This document shows, in pieces, positions 12,691 to 23,985 of a stretch of DNA of 64,000 nucleotides. Both the position numbers and the translations under genes were made by a program. Positions within the stretch are counted from its first letter, which is position 1. Every line of letters starts with the position of its first letter. The DNA is from Pomacea canaliculata (lineage: Eukaryota > Mollusca > Gastropoda > Architaenioglossa > Ampullariidae), in assembly GCF_003073045.1 (NCBI RefSeq), contig NC_037591.1, positions 29,352,537-29,416,536 of the forward strand, written 5' to 3'. The notes under the pieces are model-generated. The model did no database searches. It had not been told where the DNA came from and saw only the letters and a program-made list of their open reading frames with translations.

Positions 12691-12740
12691 AAACAAATGT
12701 TATACAACTGAGTGCTTTAACCACTACACAAACGGACGCC
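12690..12740 (-). repeat. tRNA-like fragment, possible SINE head
   Basis: The minus strand reads GTAGTGGTTAAAGCACTC, which resembles the A-box end of a tRNA-derived SINE. No clear B box or tail follows, so it is at most an eroded fragment, lying just beyond the stop codon of the neighbouring gene. Confidence 0.3.
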
Positions 12741-12863
12741 CAAGGCCTATGAACATGGTGTTTATAGCCTCTCACTGGTGATAATAAACTGTGATTTGCC
12801 CTCTGAAGCTTTTTGCCTCTCAATTGTCCAGAGAAAGTCACACTTCAAGGACTTATAAAAGCC

Positions 12864-15800
12864 CTATTTTGTGTTGATGAGCGAACTGCTGGCACTGCTG
12901 CCTGCACTTTTACCTTCAGATCCTAAAGATGTTCTGGAGCCAAAGTTGCTGCCCTTGTCTCCCATTTTATGAAGTTTCTCAAGGGTTGACAGTGCTGGGA
13001 GGTTGCCGAGGTCACCAGAGGAGCTCAGAAGCTGGAGACCTGCAGGTCAGTAATGATTTCCATCAAAATAGTTCAGCTGTCTCTTCCGTGTCATAGTGGT
13101 TTAACAGCAGTGTAGCAACTAGTAAGAGCTCATCAAAACTAATTTTGATTACCCACAGACATCAGATCTCTGTCAATGATCTTTCATTTCCCTTTTAAAA
13201 AAGATTTACTGCAGTAAAGAGGCGCCCAACTGCATAGACAAATATATCAACATGACAAAAAAAAACGGAGAAAGACTTAATAGGAATGAACAAAAATAGA
13301 TGTATAAAGCAAAATATGAGAAAGCAAGCATATACAGATGTTAGAGATGTATACACATCTTTCCCAGACAGAAGACCTTACTCACACTCATCAGCCATAT
13401 CCCAGGCATCCTGGTCTCCAGGGTAGTCACAGACATACTCTAAGACTTTGTCCACCTTCTGACTGGCTTTTTGCCTGATGATGCACAGCAGATTGTACCA
13501 TGTTTAAAATCAAATAGAAAAAATGTTGCACATGTAAAAAATTTCTACTTGCAAGTGCATATGAAAATTCATACATTTAAAATCAAAACATAAGCACTGC
13601 ATTAACACAATATTTTCAAAAACTTGATTTAAGAAGTAAATGATATACAGCAAGGAATAGAGAATGAGAATAAAAACAGCTTCAGGCTATAAGAAATGTC
13701 ACCTTAGCTCTGGGCTGCTGACAAGGTAATACATTATTTTGACCACAACTTTTTGCAGGACTGCACTGTGTGTCTTCACCATTGCTGAGAATGAGTCAGT
13801 CACATGCTCCTCATAAAGAAGCTTTCTGCAAGTCTGTAATGTATAAATGTCCTCGTGAGAATACTTCCACTTCATCTCCTGTTTTATAACACTCATAACA
13901 CTAAAATACAGCTACATTAGCTACATTCATTGTATCAGACGTGGTAAATGATCCCACATTATTTGATCTCATCGAAGGCTAAATTTCAAGTTGGGATGAG
14001 AGTCAATCAAAAGCCCTCATAGAAGATGTCAACATATTAAAGTCAAATCCAACATTGGTTTTCAATATCTCAAAGGCTTGTAGATGATGAACATACTGAA
14101 CATACTATATATAGTGGCAAATATAATGCAGGCAAAAATGCTACTGTAACATAGGTAATATGTAAAAACATCAAGTTTTTAAAGGCGAGTTTCTTTAGAG
14201 ATGCAATTGAAATGGCAGCTACAGCATTTTAAAGATTAATAAACAAAAGTGTACCTTTGGGTTTTCTGCAAAGTAAAGAAGAATTTTAGAGGCAAGAAGG
14301 TAGAGACGCTCATCCAGGAAGCGGAAAGGCAGATCAACAAGGTGCTTCAGAAGATCGTCCTACATGTATCAGCAGAACAAGATTCGTGTTGTGAGTGGCT
14401 CTCATTAGAATGTTTTCGGTCTGCTGTATATGTGTGTGTGAAGTGGGAGCGGCAGGGGGGGAGAAATGTTGCAGGAGGACCCACGATGTGCATTTTTTTC
14501 ATTTCACTTAACTGGGCATCTCCATACTCATTATACAAATAATTTAGCAGTTATAACTGTGATAATCTTCTATACATTATTTTTTATGTGGTGAAGGGCC
14601 TCAGTTGGAGGCTTAATAATAATGAGGCATTTGCATATATTTAATATATTTAAATATTTCTCAACTGTAAAGTACACTCAGTGCACAAATTAAAACAAAT
14701 AACATCTAAATGAAGCGTCACATGCACATAGCACACTTTTAAAACAGACCAAACATGTCAACAAACAATTATACAGGGACATAGCAGCCAACAGAAGTAC
14801 AAGGCAGAAAATGAGAATGCTGCATATATACAAGCATGTCAGAACAACACTGCATCAAAAGAATAACAGCAAAGTTGGGCAGTCATAGTGAGGGCTTGAA
14901 ATCCTGCTATTAGTAAACAGATGAGACGGACACAACTGTGAATAACTCTCTCTTCTTCCAGAAATCACTCATACCTGAGCACAAATCAGGTCAGGGTTTT
15001 CAATGGCAAGCACTTCCAATGCCTGAAGGGAAAAGCGCAGTGTTTCTGAGTCATTACTGTTGCAAAGGTGCACCAGTGTTTGTGCTGAAACAAATATTTA
15101 ATGTGCTGCTCTTTAAAGAGAGTTAATACTAGAAGAATCTGAATATGTTCTGGTGCTTGAATTTCATCTTTTCTCTTAACACCAGAGATACGTGGATTCT
15201 ATGCACCTCGCTGCTTGTAGGTCTAAAAGGTGAAACGCTTTAGACTGTGACTTTAAGTTTAATGTATGCTAAAAACTGATTTTTGAATTTACTTATACTT
15301 CTAATGGTTGGCTGAGTTGCAGATTGATGATTGATCAAACCACGAATGTATAACTGGACTGCTGGTAGACGATTTTTTCCAGTTAGCTACTAAAACGAGG
15401 CAGGTGTGTACAAAGCTTCCGGCTCAGTCACATTCATTAATGTTTGCCGAGACTAACAGCAGAGAATTTTGCAAGATGCTAAGCGCGCTGGTCTCGGCAG
15501 ACAGACAGCAATCCAATGCACTTTTGAAAATTTTTTATAAACATAATTAAGCTGTTAATCCAGCAAAGTTTCGGGTAAAAAAAACTATCCAAACATTAAC
15601 AAAACCGTCCAGAAATTTCTACTATAAGCTAAATCAGAGGATGGTGTGGGGTGTAAGAAGCAAGGAATTTTTTTATCGAACTGACCGGGAGTAGTGGTGC
15701 TTGCCATGAGAGATCGTATCTCAGTGCTGAAGGCTAACTCAAGCATAATGCTGGCCACAGTACGCTGACACCGTATTGTGCCTTCATGAGCTGCATTTGC

Positions 15801-18800
15801 TAGGTCATCCAAGCTAAGCAAGAGAAAAGTGTATTAATCTGTACAGCAAGTAACTGCCAATATAATCTCGATTTTAAAATTTTGCAATCGTGTTTGTAAG
15901 TTAGAATGTAAGATTGTGTGCGATTGAGTGACACAAAGGGAGAGTTAAAGCATTGCTAAACAAACACAAAATTATAAAGATACATAGCTCTTCTGCAGTT
16001 ACATGCCTTGTGCTGATGAGTAGAGGAAGGGCAATAATTAAGCATCTGATGTTTGTTGCACTTTTCAAAAGAAGTTATCCCCCTTATTGGTAAAGAAAAA
16101 TTTTTTTTTCCAGTCAACTGGAAAAAGAAAATCACCTGAACAATCAAACAGAACAACCTCTACATGTAAACTTTGCACTCTCAGTTGCTTTTCTAAGCAC
16201 ACCAACAAACTTATATCTATATATCATTGTTTACATCCACTGAGTAACAAAATACACATACCCATGATCTGCCACTAGTGCCATCCTGCTTGATTCTGAC
16301 TCAGCCACCATGTTGTATAAAGCACTGGCAGCCTCTTGCATGGCACGAGGACTGTGTGAGTGAAGGACTGCAGTTAGTGTGTTGATACCACCAGATTCCA
16401 CAAAGGTCTCCTGTGTATGATGAACAACTTAAAGGCATAATAAAAACATCTTTACATTACAGAACAGCAAAAAAAAAAAAAGTAAAAAACCACAAACATT
16501 CAATACATAAGTCCACTAAAATAAAGCTATACAAGCTATGGATAAAGTGGTGAAGTTCAGTTAGAAAAATGGCCAGACTAGCTAGATCCATTTATTAAAT
16601 GAAAATCTTTGGCATGAAGGAGATGCAGGATACTGGATCATTCATAGCTGTATATAAACCATCAGAAATTATTCTTGTAATATTTAAGATTCATTTGAAA
16701 TTCACTGAGAATGCATATAACCCATTGGCAGTGTGCATTAGGAGACATATTTTATGTATCTATAAGTCCTCTAACATGCCAGTGGGTGTATATGTGGGGG
16801 AGAAGAGGGGTGGGAATATTAAGGTATGAAGGATAAAAATGTACAATAGGAGCCTAAATGATTTTAATATTTATTTAACTATGTACGTGCATCTTCACAA
16901 ACATCCACTCATGTCCACTCGCATCCACATGTACTCTCTTTATCTCACCTGTATAGAAGGAATAGTAAGAAGCTCAGCAAGTGCTTCCACAGCATGCTCC
17001 TGTGTAATGCTATCACGTGACAGTGACAGCTGTACCAGAATATTTAGTCTGAAACCAAAAGCACTCATTATTTGTTCTTTGTTTCTCTCTCTCTCTTTTT
17101 CCCACTACCCTGTCATCAGGGCCGTGCTTAGGGCAGGCGGACGAGGCATCTGCCTGCTTCTTTTGATTGTTACAAATAAATTAATCGTAGGCTTCAGCGT
17201 GCTCTCAATGATAAGACGAGATATCCCTGAGGAAAAAATGACTTTAGATCCCAACTAAAACGTGTGATCGTGGCGTGAGGGCCCGCACATGCCCTTTGCC
17301 TTGCCTGTCATTCACTGTTTTTGTCTTATTCTTGCCTCATCATCATCTTTCCCTTTCTCTCAGACTGTTTCTGTCTCTGTGCTGTTCTCTTTCTCTGTCT
17401 CCTTGATGCTTGTTTCATGTAAGGGTGCATGACCATGACATAACATATTAACAAAATTTGACAGTCATTTGTTAAATAAAACCAACACCTTTCACACATT
17501 GTCAAGCTCTTTTAATATTGATGACAGTCACAAACCCGCTTTCTGCAACAATGCGAAACTTGTTGTCATCAGAAGACGCTGCCATAGCCGCCAGATCATA
17601 TGCTGCTGTGCGCTTCTCTTTTATACTGTTGTAATCAATACAAATAAAGTATACTCTACAAAATATGTGAAATTATTCATGACTGTAAAACAAATTTTGT
17701 ATGTGTGTTGGAGCTGGATTGAGAGAGACAGAAATACAGAGAGGGTGTGTGTTTGTGTTTAGTGCATGAGAAATGGTGCATGGAGAATAATAATTTAACT
17801 TTTCTTCAAAACTGTATTAAAGGTCTATTTCATCCATTTGCAGATTGCATTTTCTGCATTATTTCAAGTTTGCTTAGGAAGAACACATAAACTTCCAGCC
17901 ACCCATATATGTTAATATATATGCATATAGATTACTTCTGTGTGAGCCTGGTTCTTTATCTTGCTGTATTATACTATGCCATGAAATAAATGAAATATAA
18001 AAAATAGTCATATAGATATAAGTGCATATCTTTGCACAAGAAATGAGGAAAGAATCATACCTTCCATTCTTAGCTGCTGCCATGACTTGCTCAATATCAC
18101 GTTCTTGAACCAAAAACTTCTCAATAAGATCACCAAGCTGTCAAAAACAATAAACCTAGAATTAATATCACATTAAGTTTTTTCTATTCTTCCTTTTATG
18201 AAAGAGGGATTTGTCAGTTTATAGTCTTAGCATGTCAAGACATGATCCAGCTATAGCAGTTACATGTTTGCACCTATCTACTTCTGTTAGTTACCAGGAA
18301 TGGGTAAAGAAAAAAGTAATTATTTGGCCAACAATATTTTCTTTTGTTTTTATGGAAGAGATTAAGCCAGCATATGAAAACCACCCCACACTTTCTCTTT
18401 GTAGGATTGGCTCATATTTCTTTTTTAGGATCAATCATGTTATAAGTGTAAAAGATGAAAGGAAAAAAGAGACATTAAAGAAGAACGAAGATGAGCTTTG
18501 CCTTCACCTCTACTTGGAAGTTGAAAAGAAGAATCAAGGACAAGACTGCAGTCAGCACAAGAATGACAGAGTGAAGAGTGAAAAACACTGCAGTGTAAAC
18601 ACTGTGATAAGAACAAGCCAAACCAGAAAACTTCCAGTCTGTGCACTTGTTGCTCTGCAAGATCACAAGTCAAGTTCATTGATACATCTCTCACTGATAG
18701 TTTAAGCAGTCTAGACTAATCTTGAGCTCTCCATATAAAGTACATTTATTTGATTGTGCAATATATATTATATGTATATACATATAAAACATTAATGCAT

Positions 18801-21800
18801 AAATTGTCTCTGATGGAGGTCATTATCACTCTTATAAACAATCACTGTCATCACTGAAACCAGTTACAAAGTTTAATTTTCTGTACAAGCCTTATGAAGG
18901 CTTTAATTAGAGTAGTGTCAGAAAACCTATTATCATTAAAGATTTTTTTCTGATTAGAAAGAGCTCCCGTGATACTTTATATATGCATTTTATGCTTTGT
19001 TTTATTGGCAGCAAATATAACAGCTTCTGCATTTGTCACTGCACCAGCTGATTTCAAGCAATAAACCAGCATTTACCAGAAATCCAAGCCACTCATATGC
19101 AGCAAAATAGAGAGCAACTGCTAGGCATAGAGCAGCTGATACAGATGCCACAATACAAAATGGTCGACGACTGTGAAACAAAAACAAAGAAATCATCATC
19201 TCCACTCAAAGTATTGCTCTGGACTCAATCATTTCAAGAAAAAAAAGAAACCAATGCTGTGACATTAAGCAGTAATGAACGTGTAAAAAATAAACAGGGA
19301 AGAAAGATATATCACTACAAAAAACACAGTGAAAAACAAAATGTTTCAATCAAAACTGATTACCTGATCAACTGATTAAAAACAAAACTGAGTTCATTTC
19401 ATCAGGTAAAGGCAATATATCATAAATTTGCAATGCAAAGATTGTTTATTGAAATCTGAATTTCAGTTTGCTTATCAGACCTTTGTATCAATGTACCATT
19501 GTTGCATATGAGGATTATCTGAGGTGTAGTTATTGCTAGTTGAAAGATAACACTAATAAAAACAAGAATAAGATTATCAACAGGTGAAAGTAATAAGTTT
19601 CTTAGAAATCTTTAAAGAGAAGCCAACTGATTTTTAGACTCACATGTGAGATGTATTGCCAACAAAGCCACCAAGCCGAGTGTATGATGGTACTAGCCAT
19701 ATGGCTAGTAGGCTTAGAACAGCAAGCCAGACTCCTGCATACCATCGTGTTGTTAGCAATGCCAAACAGGCAGCAATCCAATGAATATACAGCAAAACCT
19801 GAAAAACAAAATGAAACTGCCTTTGATTTTATTGTTGATCCCAAACTCCATCTTTTTCCATCTCTTTCTGCTTCTTTTCTGCTCTCTTTCTCCCCTCATT
19901 CACCTACATGTGTACATGATGCTTAGAACAGCAAGCCAGACTCCTGCATATCATTATTGTTATCAATGCAAGATAGGCAGCAATCCAATGTACATATACA
20001 GCAAAATCTGAATGTATTTTTGCAATGTATTTTTGCACAGGAGCTTTTTAGTGTAATTGTAGAGATCTAAGTGTTTATTCATCAGTTAACAGACCTTTGT
20101 ACCTTATTTTATTTGCATTACAAAAGTCAATAACATACACAGAATCATAACATAATATTATAGCAGGACCAAGGCTAACACTGTGGCTCTAGTGCCAGTC
20201 AGTCTGTTCCTCTTTGGTGTTCCAGAGACGTTCCCAAGGAGAGTTTTCTGCTGATATTCTAGCTCTCATTTGTCAGGTGTGTTATCTAATCTACCTCGAG
20301 ATTGTGTTCGTTTTTCCCATCTACTACGTACTCACACTTAGACCCTGCTTTTTACCCAATAAAATTGTGTTTTCTTTGGTGCGTTAACTCCATGGATCTT
20401 TGTGTGCGCTCTGCTGTGTCACAACTATAAGGACGACATAAATCTCTTTTGCTCTTGTGATACACATTCACCACTTTCACACGACGAGGACACACATATA
20501 ACATCCTAGCATTCCTGTGGACTGACATGCTCACACAGGTAAATAAGTTCAGAGACAGATTTATCTATATTATTTACACCTATAACTACTATTTCTATTC
20601 TAACTTACCTACTTAGCCTACTTACCTACTTACCTACTTAAAACTTAACCCCCTGGAGTGGCGAAAGAGGGAGGTTGAGTGACGTGAGCTGCTTTCCAGC
20701 AGAACCACAGCACCTTGTAGCAAAATGGGGGATATAATAATTTACCTGAAGATCACTGATCAGTTGCTCGCGTCTCTCAAAAGTCTTCACCTCCTTTTCA
20801 AGTGCTGTTGTGACATTTGCAGGCAGGCCAGTCTGTTCTAGGTCAACATGACTGCTGGATATGCTTTGAATCTCCATTAGGACCTTAAATGAGTATTGTC
20901 AGAAATTAAACATATTTGATTCACCCTGACACAAAACAGTTATATTACTTGCTATTGTGTGAGTCAGATTTTTTTCTCACTTTCATCTTAGACATGGACG
21001 TACGCACACATACACACAAAGAAAGAGTAAGGAAAAGAGAGCAAGAAAAGGGAAACATGGACTCTGGTTTGAAAAGATATTGATTAGACATACTATTTTA
21101 TTGTGGTAGCAAAAAGGGATTTATTTTCATCTCGGACAGAATTTTATTATAATCACAGGGACAACATGTATATGCATGTGTGTTCACATAGTAAGTGTAC
21201 ATGTGTAAGACATGCAGAGGATTCTATGTCTTATAAATGTTGAGATGTCTGTGCATCTATATCTTAACTGTGAATGTATGTGTTGACATTTTTGTAAAGC
21301 ATGGCTTTGAGTAGGGAAGCATGCTACACATAAGCTCACTCGATAATTTTTTTTTCTTTTTCTTCTGATTCTTCTTATTATTAGTATTAATGACTCATCA
21401 CTTATAGGAAATAAACAGGTTTTATCTTATTTCACTTTTTATGAATTACTTTCTTTTTGTTTGTTGTTACTTTTCACTTACTGGCAGTTATCCATGTGAG
21501 CACACCTGTATTTGTCACTTTGTGTATGTTTATAATTATACTCACATTTCTGGATTTGCCCATGGGCACCATGGTGATGACTGAATTATCACTGAGGTCA
21601 TAATCAACCAGTGCCAAAGCATCCTGCAGAACCTCTCCATTGTAGCGTAATCTGAACTCATGATCATCTTTTCCAAGTTCATACAAAATGTGCAGCAGAT
21701 ATGCACGTACCTTTGCAACTTTATCAGTAGGTAGTACGCTGACCACAAATGTCTTCAGCTACACACATAATTTATGATAAAGGAACAATTCTCTTTGCAT

Positions 21801-23032
21801 CATTAATAACATAGTCTATTGCATAAAAGATGTAGTTTTTAAGATGGAATTTCTTACCTTTATCTTTGAGGCTTAACTGAGCAGAATGTTATTTTAAAAT
21901 ATTTATGCATTTGTTTTGTTAGACTACAGTTTATGTATTATCTGATTTTATTGTTTTATATTGTTATTGGTCAGGTTTGGAAAGCTCAAGATATCTGTCA
22001 TCAAAATCACACCAACAATTCATTGAAATGTTAGAGTCATCTAAAAGAATTTTAAATATGTTAGTAATAGTGGCAACATTATTTGCTCTGAAAGGCAATT
22101 AAATATAGATGCAAATTTTTATTAAACGTTTTCTGTGAGTATTTATATATACATATTTGTGCCGCTATATTTTATATAAATTTTGTTGACTGTATTTGTG
22201 ATTTGTGTGTTTGATTGTTGTTTTTGCATGATGAAACCTTAAAAAATTAATAATATGGCTGCTTGTTTCTACACCTCTTGTATTGCTAAAGATTGTCCAT
22301 GTAAGATTAGCGACCATAGAGCACTCCCACATTCTAAGACAGTTCTGTAAAGGCCTTTTAATCTCTGTACATCAGTTTAAACAGACCCCTATATCTAATT
22401 TCTACATATTCTAATTTGTCTCTTCTGGTATTATAATGCCTTTGTTTTGAAAAAAATTAGTATTTCAGGTTTTCTTTTTACATATTTTGAGGGCTAGATG
22501 TAAAAAAAAAGCATAATATATTATTTCTTTCTATTCTCTTACTATATGTAAAAAGAGATTATAACTGTCATTTGTATAACTGCACAAAACTATGTCAGCC
22601 TTGACACAAAATTTTATTTGCATTGTCAATATTTTATTTACTATGCATATTAGGTTTAATATATATATATGGAAAGTTAATACCAAACCTTTAATTAAAA
22701 TTGATTTAGTAAATAGTCATTATACTTGCTTACCCTCAAAATTTTGCATGACATGTTCTGTCTTTATATACATATATAGATAAATAATAGCTAGACGGCA
22801 TAATCACAATTTTTACAACAGCAGAAAAATTCTAATACGTTCAACTTATTTTGAAATTCATAATACTGTAAGAGTGTTTATATTTTTAAATTTTACGTTG
22901 GTACAATGACACAACATTTAAAAATAACAAGAAAAATCTTAAAGCAATTGAAATGTCCAATAATTGAATAGATCAGATGTTTAAAACAGCACATAAGTAA
23001 GTTTTTATTACTTACCGGAAAGGCCTTTATTT
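12864..23032 (-). CDS. Unrecognised protein: ubiquitin-like N-terminus, three hydrophobic segments, armadillo-type repeats
   Basis: I do not recognise this gene. Exons, 5' to 3': 23016-23032 (tentative), 21546-21758, 20746-20883, 19644-19798, 19077-19170, 18061-18137, 16949-17048, 16262-16410, 15686-15813, 14975-15084, 14255-14359, 13703-13833 (acceptor may be 45 bases further 5'), 13386-13474, 12864-13039. All junction phases agree; about 560 residues. The first complete exon is ubiquitin-like (FRLRYNGEVLQDALALVDY, then NSVITMVP). Next comes a polar linker, then two hydrophobic stretches in one exon (IHWIAACLALL; GVWLAVLSLLAIWLVP) and a third in the next (IVASVSAALCLAVALYFAA). The following exons are leucine-rich and helical, armadillo-like, for example LNILVQLSLSRDSITQEHA and ALYNMVAESESSRMALVAD. 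The C-terminus is Ser/Gly-rich and ends at TAG 12864-12866. The start codon is not located. Inferred: a membrane-anchored adaptor, perhaps in the ER or an organelle outer membrane. Confidence 0.8.
15350..15513 (+). repeat. Dispersed repeat, copy 1
   Basis: This intronic segment matches 37120-37345 in the same orientation. Shared blocks include ACTACTTTTTCCAGTTA-like, ACTAAAACGAGGCA, ACAAAGCTTCCGG, and an end reading TCGGCAGA followed shortly by AGCAATCCA. There is no coding content and no tRNA-like head. The class is unknown; it could be the tail of a larger element or a MITE. Confidence 0.7.
18138..18550 (-). repeat. Intron segment duplicated at 7.0-7.4 kb
   Basis: This is the intron 5' of the exon at 18061-18137. 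It shares its order of sequence blocks with 7050-7405. Relative to that copy it carries an extra stretch near 18390-18430. The source copy is judged to be this one because it still sits in an intact, phase-consistent gene. Confidence 0.65.
19912..20012 (-). pseudogene. Decayed duplicate of the adjacent transmembrane exon
   Basis: The block from GCTTAGAACAGCAAGCCAG to ACAGCAAAA repeats 19708-19800, the end of the exon that encodes the first two hydrophobic segments of the ubiquitin-like/armadillo protein. The copy lies about 115 bases 5' of the real exon on the minus strand. Its frame starts ILLYMYIGLLPILH and then stops, so it is not a usable alternative exon. It is a local duplication of part of an exon. 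Confidence 0.7.
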
Positions 23033-23239
23033 CTAGCGTAAATCAACATTGCTTTACTGTTTCCTGTACTCACTATGAGAATGTTGACATAAAATCTAAG
23101 GAAGTAGTCATGTTGGGAAATAACTCTCCTACCCAGGTTCCGTGTTGCTGAAGGGGGAGGTAATTGAGATCCCACAACGTGCATAGCTTAAAAAAAGGAA
23201 GCTTTATAAATTTTCAGTTAAAAAAATCATTATCTCATA

Positions 23240-23570
23240 GAAAACAATTTAGCTTCATTAAATTGGAGTAAATAAAATGTAGAGTTTGCTCTCTTTGATT
23301 ATGAAATGCGCATGTTCGAATTACCGGATGTCAATGATGGCGTTTCCGTTTACAACTGGGCAAAGGGGCAACGTGGCTAGAATTTACTTGCCTTACACTA
23401 CTATATAATTTTAACGCTTTTAGCTACAAAATTTTTATTTCATGAGGTTAGTATCTTGCTGCATAATGATTTTTAGTTTTAGTTTCTAAACTGAATGATG
23501 CGTGTTGTTTGCGTCTGGTGACATATCATGGCCGCCACTTTCCTGGAAATGCATGAACTCTAACGTCGTT
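23240..23570. promoter_or_regulatory. Likely shared promoter region between the armadillo-type gene and RER1
   Basis: The two genes point away from each other across this gap. It contains an ETS-like ACCGGATG near 23322 and two YY1-like ATGGCG/ATGGCCGCC contexts near 23338 and 23530. Two very short upstream open frames begin at these ATGs on the plus strand and would precede RER1 if transcribed. The first exon of the minus-strand gene is probably here or just left of here but I could not place it. Assignment rests on layout and motifs. Confidence 0.4.
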
Positions 23571-23985
23571 AACAAGCAATGAATAATGTTTATATTGTAT
23601 AGCAAATTCTTTGCATTTGTATATTTCATCATTTGATTATAAAGTCTCGTTGATGATATATTGTTTTAGAGTAGTGTACATCTTAGGTCAGACAATTTTA
23701 ATCCACCTTTCAGTAAATATTGGGGTGTACTCATATACACCTAGTTGTGTGTGTGTGCAATGGTCGAAGCAAGCATTCTGCTGCTGATTTAGACTGAGTT
23801 CTTGTAACATAATGCATATGTATAACGTTTGACGATTAAATATTTACAATATTTGCATCATTGTTTCGTTTGTTTTCCAGCAAAAGACGTTGCAGTGTGG
23901 TCAGTAAAGTGAGAAGTAGACAAGCAATCCAGAGGCTTTTTTTTTTTATTAAATTGTGAACTGACATAATCTCATTGTTACCAGT

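Noticed and set aside
17115-17340. Possible hAT-type element starting CAGGGCCGTGCTTAGGG
   Set aside because: No matching inverted terminus or target-site duplication could be found; the match is suggestive only.
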